From positions 197,963-255,363 of the forward strand of contig JAAUZL010000024.1 in NCBI GenBank assembly GCA_014804615.1: DNA of 57,401 bases, given 5' to 3'. The DNA comes from Lachnospiraceae bacterium. Its GTDB lineage: Bacteria; Bacillota; Clostridia; Lachnospirales; Lachnospiraceae. Shown here piece after piece: positions 50,922 through 57,401 of the stretch (position 1 is its first letter; every line of letters starts with the position of its first letter). The translations under genes were made by a program, and so were the position numbers. The notes below the pieces were generated by a model that searched no databases, was not told where the DNA came from, and worked only from the letters and a program-made list of their open reading frames with translations.

Positions 50922-52865
50922 CTACCTCCCTTTGGGGTCTCTTCCCTCATATAGCGCCAGCGTCTCTCTCACCACTTCATCCCAGTTATATTTACCGCAG
51001 ATATAATCCGCACTGTATTTTCTGTACTCATCAACAACTTCCGAATGCGCCAGCATATATTCCAGCTGCCTTCTTAAATCCTGCACATCCCCCTTGCGGA
51101 ATATGAGGGCCTTATCCTCAACGACCTCCGTATTTTCACAGATATCGCTGACAAGACAGCAGTTCCCATAACTCATCGCTTCCAACAGAGTGAGCGCCAT
51201 CCCTTCTACATCGCTGGGAAGTATGAAGGCATACGCATTAGAATATAATTCCTCCAATGCCTGTCCCTGCACAAAATCCGTCATAATGATACGCTCATCC
51301 TGCGCTACCATCCGATGGATCTGATCCATATATTCCACCGCATGGCTGTTGCCCCCGGCGATCACAAGCTTCTTATCCGTATCAATCTTCGCAAACGCCT
51401 CGATCAGATAATGCACTCCCTTCTCCGGCACGATCCGTCCGAGTGACAGGAAATAACCGTCTTTCGTCAACCCGTACTTCTCCGTGATCATCTGTGCTTT
51501 CTTCGGTTCCGGCTTATCGATACCGTTGGGAATATAAATGGTTTCCCTATTGTAAATATCCGCAAAATACTGCTGCACATTTTTGGACAAAACGATCACT
51601 TCGTCGGCATATTTCGCCGCCATCTTTTCGCCCAGTTTAATGAAATAGGAAGCAAAGTTTCCCCATTTTGCCCTCTGCCAGTCCAGCCCATGAACGGTCA
51701 CTATTATTTTCTTATGAAAAAGTTTCGGAAGCCATACCATGACACTGGGACCTTCCGCGTGAAAATGTATCACATCATATCTGCCAAACATCGCCCGCAG
51801 CGTCGCAAAAAAGCTGTAAACGACAGCGTTTAAGCTGCTTGTCCGAAACGTGGGTATAATATATACCCGAACTCCTTTATAAAACTTTCTGCCCTTCCAG
51901 CCATACTCCTGCTCATATTTCTTCCCGGAAACATGATGACCGTACCGGTTATACGCATCCACATGATGTCCCATCGCCGCCATACGCACAGCCAGTTCTT
52001 CCACTACGATCTCTACCCCGCCTTCCCTGGAGGGTATTCTCTTGTGCCCGATCATCGCGATGCGCAGACCACCTTTTCCGCCCTTTCTGCTCTGTCCGCT
52101 CCTTTGTTCTGTTCTCAATTTCTTATTCTCTTTGTGGACATGGTACAGAAAAGAGAAATTCGTGTTCAAATAGCGAGGCAGCATGCGCTTAGGATTCCGC
52201 AAAATGCGGAACACCCACTCCAGACAGAGCTTCTGCATCCACATGGGCGCCCGTTTTGTGGTGCCTGCCGTAAAGTCAAAAGCCGCTCCCACGCCCAGCA
52301 TCAGGGCATGGATTTTATGGCGGTGCTCATACATCCACCACTCCTGCTTGGGGGCACCCAGCGCCACCCATACAAAATCAGCGCCGCTCTCATTGATACG
52401 GCGGATGATCTCCTCATCCTCCTGTTTCGTCAGCTCCCGGAACGGCGGCGAATACATACCCGCGATCTGAAGCGCCGGATAGCGCCTGTGAAGCACCGAC
52501 TCCAACTCCGACAGTGTAGACTCCGTGCTGCCGTAAAAGTAATGACGGTATCCCATCTTTTGCGACAGATCGAGAATGGCCGGCATCAGATCCGGCCCCG
52601 GCACCCGCTTCGCCTGCGAAAATCCCCTTTTTCTGCTGACGATAGACAGGGGCTGCCCATCCGGCAAAGCCATAGCAGCACTGTTCTGTACTCTGCGGTA
52701 TGCTTTATCCCGGTATGCCATCACCGTGGTGTGCACGTTGGAGACACAGATATAGTCCCCCTTAAGCTGATCCAGGTGCTCTGTGATATAGGAAATGGTG
52801 TCCTCCATGTTAGTCACATTGATGTTGGTTCCTAATATTTTACAGTATTCCAGCTCGTTTTTCAT
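50922..52865 (-). CDS. WecG/TagA-type (GT26) glycosyltransferase fused to a GT4 domain
   Basis: A 647-residue two-domain enzyme in one continuous frame. Residues 1-240 are GT26: ALPDGQPLSIV, RVPGPDLM, YFYGSTES, WVALGAPKQEWWM, and FDFTAGTTKRAPMWMQKL. This family adds a ManNAc-like sugar to undecaprenyl-linked GlcNAc. After a basic linker (HKENKKLRTEQRSGQSRKGG), residues 265-647 form a GT4 domain (IAMIGHKRIPSREGGVEIVV, VIHFHAEGPS, FLSLGRIVPEKGVHYLIEAF, EX7E as EGMALTLLE). Both sites look intact, so one protein may add two successive sugars. It follows the Wzy-like gene by 19 bp. Confidence 0.9.
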   Translation of the reverse strand: MKNELEYCKILGTNINVTNMEDTISYITEHLDQLKGDYICVSNVHTTVMAYRDKAYRRVQNSAAMALPDGQPLSIVSRKRGFSQAKRVPGPDLMPAILDLSQKMGYRHYFYGSTESTLSELESVLHRRYPALQIAGMYSPPFRELTKQEDEEIIRRINESGADFVWVALGAPKQEWWMYEHRHKIHALMLGVGAAFDFTAGTTKRAPMWMQKLCLEWVFRILRNPKRMLPRYLNTNFSFLYHVHKENKKLRTEQRSGQSRKGGKGGLRIAMIGHKRIPSREGGVEIVVEELAVRMAAMGHHVDAYNRYGHHVSGKKYEQEYGWKGRKFYKGVRVYIIPTFRTSSLNAVVYSFFATLRAMFGRYDVIHFHAEGPSVMVWLPKLFHKKIIVTVHGLDWQRAKWGNFASYFIKLGEKMAAKYADEVIVLSKNVQQYFADIYNRETIYIPNGIDKPEPKKAQMITEKYGLTKDGYFLSLGRIVPEKGVHYLIEAFAKIDTDKKLVIAGGNSHAVEYMDQIHRMVAQDERIIMTDFVQGQALEELYSNAYAFILPSDVEGMALTLLEAMSYGNCCLVSDICENTEVVEDKALIFRKGDVQDLRRQLEYMLAHSEVVDEYRKYSADYICGKYNWDEVVRETLALYEGRDPKGR

Positions 52866-52884
52866 ATTTTCATCCCACTCTCTG

Positions 52885-54498
52885 TTATTCCGTATCGTAT
52901 CCGGAAATTTCGGTTACTTCCCAAACCCCTTTCTTTCGGAAAAACAACAGCGATATCCCCGCCGCTGCCCCCAAAAAACCTCCGATCAGCACACTCCCCA
53001 CATAGTACCGCACTGTCTCCAGCTTCACCGCATTCCCGGCTATGATCTGCATGGGTGTCTCGGCATTCTGATAATTCATGATCCGATAGGCAGCATAGTC
53101 CGGATCCTCACTGCCTGTAAGATAGACTGAAGATTCCTCCAGACCGTCTGTGTACGCCCTCGGTACCACATAGCCTGCAGGCTCCCGGTAAAGCATAGCA
53201 CAGAGCAGCACGCCAAGGAGCATACCCGCCGCTGCTGCGCCCCGGATCCTGCCTTTATGGCCTCTGTAATATGCCCTCACCCGGAAAAAGAGAATATCCG
53301 GCAGACCGGCGAAAGGAATCCCGAGCTTCTGCCACCGCGCCAAAATCCGGGATAACAAACTGTATTCCCGCTCGCCGTCTCTCTGTAAAAACAATATTTC
53401 ACCTAAAAAAAGCAAGGTGATATTTTTAAAGGATGTATTAAATAACAGCTGTTCCGTCCAGCCCGCCGCCAAAAAACAGACCAGAAGCGCCAGATCTCCC
53501 GTCCGCTGCTTATGTGTATCATAGAACAGCAGGATAAAGTAACCAAGTAAAATGATCACCGTGAAAATCAGACCGTAATTGATATAGCACCAGATATAGG
53601 AATTATCCATCGTCATTGCAGAACTGACTACTTTGGATACATCCGTCCCAAACAGGCTTCTGTAATCTGATTTTAAGAATTGTTCAACCAGCAGGATTCT
53701 TGTATTCAGCATAAAGTTCAGCTGCTGTACATAGGGACTGAGCCAATGACGTCTTTGAAGATAAAAGGGCAGTACAAAGGATAAGATCAGACATACCGGC
53801 AATACCAAATTGACAAGCATTTTCTCCACAATGCAAAATTTGGGACGAAATCTCACATAGAGACATCCTGCCAGCAAAATTGTTACGATCCCGAATCCGG
53901 TGTAGCTGACAGAATAGAGAAACACCAGAAGATTCCCAAGCATCAAAAGAAGGCACTGCTTCCAGTCATATCGCTCCTGCAGTTCATAAATGATCAAGCC
54001 GCAGAGCATCAGATACGTAATATGCAAAATGTTGGGATGGGTGAAGCCCAGACTCCAACGAAAGATATGTCCCAACCCCATCTTGGCATGCACACGATAG
54101 ATCGTATGCTCCAGACGAAAGAAAGAAAATACGGTGAGCGCCACAGTACAGGCCGACCATACCCACAGCTCGATATGAAACACCCTTTTGACCGAGATCC
54201 CTTTCATGCCGAGCACCGTAAAGGCCACGAATAAAATCGCAATCTGATGAGACTGCCAATACACTACCGCCGTCAGCCCCATAAGCAGCACCTGAAGGAT
54301 GGCCTGCCTTTTGGTATAAGGCGTAAAGACGATCTTTAAAAGCCCCAAAAGCAACCCGGGCACTGTCAGCAGAATAAAAAACTTCTGGCCCTCGTAAAAT
54401 CCCAGCCCCTTCGCCAGAGACAACAGGATGAAGAACCCGTAGTAAAGAGCCTCCTGTATGGTGATTTCTTTTTCGTACTTTTTTAATCGCGCTGCCAT
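52885..54498 (-). CDS. Wzy-like polysaccharide polymerase with a C-terminal hairpin domain
   Basis: A 537-residue polytopic protein. About ten membrane segments occupy residues 15-400, with the large outer loop between them (DYRSLFGTDVSKVVSSAMTM and DNSYIWCYINYG), in the style of Wzy/O-antigen polymerases: a conserved H (FTHPNILHITYLML) and a D-x-S-x-x-x-x-Y pattern. Residues 420-530 add two further membrane segments that flank about 75 outer residues, with GGFLGAAAGISLLFFRKK at the end, a feature of Wzz-type chain-length regulators. It lies between the GH88-like gene and the GT26 fusion. Polymerase role is inferred from layout and context. Confidence 0.72.
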   Translation of the reverse strand: MAARLKKYEKEITIQEALYYGFFILLSLAKGLGFYEGQKFFILLTVPGLLLGLLKIVFTPYTKRQAILQVLLMGLTAVVYWQSHQIAILFVAFTVLGMKGISVKRVFHIELWVWSACTVALTVFSFFRLEHTIYRVHAKMGLGHIFRWSLGFTHPNILHITYLMLCGLIIYELQERYDWKQCLLLMLGNLLVFLYSVSYTGFGIVTILLAGCLYVRFRPKFCIVEKMLVNLVLPVCLILSFVLPFYLQRRHWLSPYVQQLNFMLNTRILLVEQFLKSDYRSLFGTDVSKVVSSAMTMDNSYIWCYINYGLIFTVIILLGYFILLFYDTHKQRTGDLALLVCFLAAGWTEQLLFNTSFKNITLLFLGEILFLQRDGEREYSLLSRILARWQKLGIPFAGLPDILFFRVRAYYRGHKGRIRGAAAAGMLLGVLLCAMLYREPAGYVVPRAYTDGLEESSVYLTGSEDPDYAAYRIMNYQNAETPMQIIAGNAVKLETVRYYVGSVLIGGFLGAAAGISLLFFRKKGVWEVTEISGYDTE

Positions 54499-54504
54499 GT
54501 TCCT

Positions 54505-55620
54505 CTACAAAACCTCCAATGCCGGTCCTAACGACCAGGGATACTCGCCGTATTTCTGCGGATAGCAGGAAAATCCTTCACATTCTCCGGAGCAGTGATA
54601 CACCCGGCCATCTCTGACCGATTTTTCCAGCGCTCTTTTTCCGGCGGATAATGCCTTTTCGCAATCCTCTCCCGCGAGAGCTCCCATTTCCATCCCCTGC
54701 CTGATGGCAGCACAGATCATCCCTGTGGCAGAAGTATCCGCCGGCCCTTCCAGTGCCTGCAGCTGCCAGGAAAAATAGCCGTCCGGCCTTTGCCATGGCA
54801 AAACAGCCTTCACCAGCTCTCTGTAAGGCGTTTCCAGACGCTGTCTGCCATAATCTGATGAAAGACAGCCGACCATACCGCGCAGCAGCCAGCCGACAGC
54901 TCTTCCCCAGCCAATGATACCATGTTTACACCCGTCTGTCATGTCGTATCCATGGTAAGGAAGACCCGTTCCGACGTCCATGCCATAAGATAAAAAATTC
55001 ACGATCTGTCTGACTGCCAGTTCTCTGTACTCCATTTTCCCAAAAGTCTCTCCGTATTGGTAGAGAAAAGGACAGGCAAGGCCGATGCCGTCCACAAAAA
55101 CAGCGGTATTGCCATGGGCCGGCCGATAGTAGAAGCTCCCCGCTCCGTCTGCAGGCTGACTCGCCCCATACGCTGCAAGCAGCTCCAGCGCGCCGCCAAG
55201 GGCTTGCCCTGACAGACCCAGTATGTTGTTCGCTCGTGTCCTCTCCATCTCTGAAAAGGCATGCAGCAACACCTCTCCGGAGAGCAGATCGTCTAAAACC
55301 TGAAGGGGCATGCTCCTTTTTTGCCATCTCTCATAATATGCCGCAAGGGCATTCTCTATCATCTCGATCAAACGCTGTGTCTCGGCGGACTCCGGCATTT
55401 CACCCGCCGGTTTTGTTTGACTGCCTTTTATGAGCTCCTCCCTGCAAGTCCACAGTCCTGCTGCCAAAAGTCCGGTGGGCCAGAAAACCAGATCCTCTTT
55501 TGCCATTCTGCTGTGCAAAAGCCAGCGTTTAACCAGATACTTGCACCTCGTTCTGACGTCCCAGACGCCGTAACTGAGCAATTCCTTACAAGCATTTTCT
55601 ATCAAAGGAACTTTATTCAT
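54505..55620 (-). CDS. GH88/GH105-like (alpha/alpha)6 glycoside hydrolase
   Basis: A 371-residue protein without a signal peptide. It matches the unsaturated uronyl hydrolase fold: AVFVDGIGLACPFLYQY (the usual VD-x-x-x-x-x-PFL with a catalytic Asp), HGYDMTDGCKHGIIGWGRAVGWLLRGM (relatives have W-x-R-G-N-G-W, here WGRAVGW), and ADTSATGMICAAI. Classic members cut the unsaturated uronic acid left by lyases. Here a cytoplasmic member lies in a synthesis operon, directly after the flippase gene (4-bp overlap). It could be a trimming or editing enzyme, or have another role. Confidence 0.75.
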   Translation of the reverse strand: MNKVPLIENACKELLSYGVWDVRTRCKYLVKRWLLHSRMAKEDLVFWPTGLLAAGLWTCREELIKGSQTKPAGEMPESAETQRLIEMIENALAAYYERWQKRSMPLQVLDDLLSGEVLLHAFSEMERTRANNILGLSGQALGGALELLAAYGASQPADGAGSFYYRPAHGNTAVFVDGIGLACPFLYQYGETFGKMEYRELAVRQIVNFLSYGMDVGTGLPYHGYDMTDGCKHGIIGWGRAVGWLLRGMVGCLSSDYGRQRLETPYRELVKAVLPWQRPDGYFSWQLQALEGPADTSATGMICAAIRQGMEMGALAGEDCEKALSAGKRALEKSVRDGRVYHCSGECEGFSCYPQKYGEYPWSLGPALEVL

Positions 55621-57173
55621 CGCGACCTCCCTTCCGAGATCCTCTTAAGCGCAGGTACTCTTGCCGCTACAACCTCCCACAGATAGACAAACTCCTCCGT
55701 CCCGTGAAACACCGCCAAAAACACCACATTATAGAGCAGAGTGATGATAACCACCATCACGGCAAAAGTCAGGATCGTAGTCTCTTTCATGACCATATGC
55801 CGTATCGGCAGGACAACGATTCCCACAGCAAGGATCACCGCGATATATTTCAGAGAATCCCGAAAATAAACCCATGCCTTTTTATCAAAGCAGACTCGGT
55901 AAATAATGCCCGGACGGATCAGATTTGCCAAAATACCGGAAACCAGAGTGCCCACGTACACCCCCGCCACGCCAATCCTCTGCACCAACAGAATGGAGAC
56001 CACCAGATTAACGGCACCCTGTATCAACGGCAGGTATCTGTCCTGTTCAAAAAGGCCGGAAGCGATCTTGAAATTTAAGAGCACTGTACGGCCTCCTTTA
56101 AAGTAAAAGTCCGTCACCAAAAGCAGTACCGTGATCTGTGGCAAAGTCCAGCCTTCGTCATGCAGCCACACGCCGCCGATAAAAGGGGTAAGCAGGTGAA
56201 AAAATCCCACTGCGCCAAAGCCATACAGCCAGCAGGCAAAAAACCGATATACCTTAAAGAGACTGTACTGCCTCTCCTTGGATTCTGTAGCCACTACATT
56301 ACCAAATCCCGATATCACAGAGTCAAAAATAATGTTCACAAAATTGCCCACATAAGTGGTGATGTAGAGATAGTTATCCACGACTGCCGCTGTGTCCACA
56401 TTGACGAAAGAGGAAATAATGATCTTATCTGTCTGCAGCCTCGCCACATCCCCGATCTTATGGCAGATAAGCGCCTTCGTCTTGGTGACTATCACCTGCG
56501 TTTCCTCCGCCGTCAGCCGTTTCACATCCCGGTCCCTCAGATAAGGGTAGAGCCTGTTCAGATAGATCGTCACAAAAATTTTCTGTACCAGCTCCACAAC
56601 GGACTGTGCCAGCAGATAAAAGAGAAAATTGCGGGTCAAAAGCAGCACGCTGATCTGTGCCAGTGCCACTGCAATTTTTGTCAAAGTAGTAATGTTTGTC
56701 TGAATATAATTTTTTTGTTCCGCATTCACCAGGCTATATTTGTAGGCAACAAAATAGCTGATGACCGTATTGAACAAAAACAGATAATAGTAGAGTGTCA
56801 GTTCCCGAATGGTAAGGGAACCCGGATTTTTCAGAATGTATTTTAGAAACGGGGAAATCGTGATTCCCAACACTGCGATCACACCAGCGATCGTCAGATA
56901 AGCCCGCTTATAGAACCGCATATAAGACTTGATCTTCTCGTAATCCCGCTCCGCTACTGGCTTATAGAGACTGTAGTTTAAAGCTGTGCCAATCCCCAGT
57001 TCCGTCAGGGATAACACACTTAAGACATCCGTGTAGACGCCATTTACACCGGACAACGTCATGCCCAGCACATAGATAAAAACCGTCCTCTGAATAAAAT
57101 TCACCAGCAGGATGACGAGGTTGCTGATATATCCGAATATGATATTTTTTCCGGCTTTTTGTATTCTGCCCAT
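55617..57173 (-). CDS. Wzx-type oligosaccharide flippase
   Basis: A 518-residue polytopic protein with about 12-14 membrane segments, of the polysaccharide-transport (MOP superfamily) type. It begins GRIQKAGKNIIFGYISNLVI and contains GVNGVYTDVLSVLSLTELG and GTALNYSLYKPVAERDYEKI, usual for Wzx in clostridial capsule loci. It carries lipid-linked repeat units across the membrane for polymerisation by Wzy. The gene lies directly before the GH88-like gene and after the probable pyruvyl transferase. Confidence 0.92.
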   Translation of the reverse strand: MGRIQKAGKNIIFGYISNLVILLVNFIQRTVFIYVLGMTLSGVNGVYTDVLSVLSLTELGIGTALNYSLYKPVAERDYEKIKSYMRFYKRAYLTIAGVIAVLGITISPFLKYILKNPGSLTIRELTLYYYLFLFNTVISYFVAYKYSLVNAEQKNYIQTNITTLTKIAVALAQISVLLLTRNFLFYLLAQSVVELVQKIFVTIYLNRLYPYLRDRDVKRLTAEETQVIVTKTKALICHKIGDVARLQTDKIIISSFVNVDTAAVVDNYLYITTYVGNFVNIIFDSVISGFGNVVATESKERQYSLFKVYRFFACWLYGFGAVGFFHLLTPFIGGVWLHDEGWTLPQITVLLLVTDFYFKGGRTVLLNFKIASGLFEQDRYLPLIQGAVNLVVSILLVQRIGVAGVYVGTLVSGILANLIRPGIIYRVCFDKKAWVYFRDSLKYIAVILAVGIVVLPIRHMVMKETTILTFAVMVVIITLLYNVVFLAVFHGTEEFVYLWEVVAARVPALKRISEGRSR

Positions 57174-57176
57174 AGT

Positions 57177-57401
57177 TTATTCGCTTTCATGCAGAGCCTG
57201 CCACAATTTGCGGATCTCTTCTCCGGCCTTGGCCGCCTCCCCACAGTACGAAGGCATGATCTTGGAAAGCCTTGCGCGAATCTCGCCCTCTCTGGCCATC
57301 ATCCACTCATAGGCATTGATCAGTTCCTCCGGATCAGAGAGCGTCTGCACCGGCAGCACATAATGCTCCTCCGTGCCAAACAGATCCCTGGCAATTCCTC
57401 T
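57177..57401 (-). CDS. C-terminal part of a polysaccharide pyruvyl-transferase-like protein
   Basis: Seventy-four C-terminal codons and the stop are inside the window; the gene begins beyond its right edge. The visible part reads RGIARDLFGTEEHYVLPVQ and ends in a helix (GEEIRKLWQALHESE). This tail and its place in front of a Wzx gene fit the polysaccharide pyruvyl transferase (CsaB-like) family, though a GT4 C-terminus is possible. The short length keeps confidence low. Confidence 0.45.
   Translation of the reverse strand, partial: RGIARDLFGTEEHYVLPVQTLSDPEELINAYEWMMAREGEIRARLSKIMPSYCGEAAKAGEEIRKLWQALHESE

Noticed and set aside
52060-52130. Frameshift or missed stop between GT26 and GT4 domains
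   Set aside because: The frame is continuous, with a Lys/Arg-rich linker in normal codons and no second ribosome binding site or start at the GT4 beginning, so a true fusion is likelier.
1-57401. Insertion sequences, integrases, attachment sites, tRNA or rRNA genes, riboswitches
   Set aside because: None could be supported. No transposase or integrase motif was seen, no cloverleaf was found in the gaps, and gaps are too short for most riboswitches.

Overview
The window looks like chromosomal DNA from a low-to-mid GC Gram-positive anaerobe of the Clostridia, most likely a Lachnospiraceae-type bacterium. The grounds are AGGAGG-type ribosome binding sites with TTG and GTG starts in use, VSEN-rich secreted proteins with BspA-like leucine-rich repeats and Ig-like domains, a radical-SAM/AMMECR1 (AmmeMemoRadiSam) pair, and gene families typical of gut clostridia. 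This is inference from protein style, not a database match. No tRNA, rRNA, CRISPR array or transposase gene was seen.

Almost the whole window is a surface-polysaccharide locus read on the minus strand, so transcription runs from high to low coordinates. From the right edge down to 32402 there is one long, tightly packed block with many short overlaps: the tail of a probable pyruvyl transferase, a Wzx flippase, a GH88/GH105-like hydrolase, a Wzy-like polymerase, a WecG-type/GT4 fusion, a CotH-family protein, a GT4, a radical SAM protein, two acyltransferase-3 proteins, a GT-C-like membrane protein, an ABC flippase, a GT-D enzyme, a GT4, a second GT-C-like protein, a GT2 with its DUF2304 partner, another GT2, a third acyltransferase, and two more glycosyltransferases.

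A lone plus-strand serine hydrolase (31536-32405) splits the locus. Below it a second minus-strand set (31318-24018) encodes a GT2 fused to a propeller-like domain, a GT4, a Rossmann-fold protein resembling a methyltransferase, a second ABC flippase and an unusual metallo-beta-lactamase-fold protein. A 400-bp gap at 23618-24017 carries a terminator candidate, a small broken reading frame and a 20-bp dyad lying over a promoter for the AmmeMemoRadiSam pair (23617-21460).

Next comes a module with a good promoter of its own (TTGAAA-17-TATAAT at 21435-21463): MBOAT acyltransferase, SGNH-like partner, large GT-C-like membrane protein, VTC-domain protein and DUF4956 membrane protein. It ends in a terminator, followed by two separately transcribed giant secreted proteins: a GH73 glucosaminidase with SH3 and Ig-like repeats, and a leucine-rich-repeat/Ig-like protein. 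A divergent XRE repressor gene with several dyads in its upstream region separates these from the last operon (5204 to the left edge): two GT4 enzymes, UDP-glucose dehydrogenase, a UDP-glucuronate 4-epimerase-like enzyme and a GT2.

Taken together, the window encodes precursor supply (UDP-GlcA and probably UDP-GalA), 13 glycosyltransferase genes (14 catalytic domains) of the GT-A, GT-B and GT-D types plus three GT-C-like membrane proteins, three export routes (one Wzx, two ABC), polymerisation (Wzy), decoration (three acyltransferase-3, one MBOAT/SGNH pair, possibly pyruvylation), and wall or surface proteins that may work with the polymer. Having three flippases and scattered acylation genes suggests that more than one glycan, or a mosaic locus built by recombination, is encoded here.
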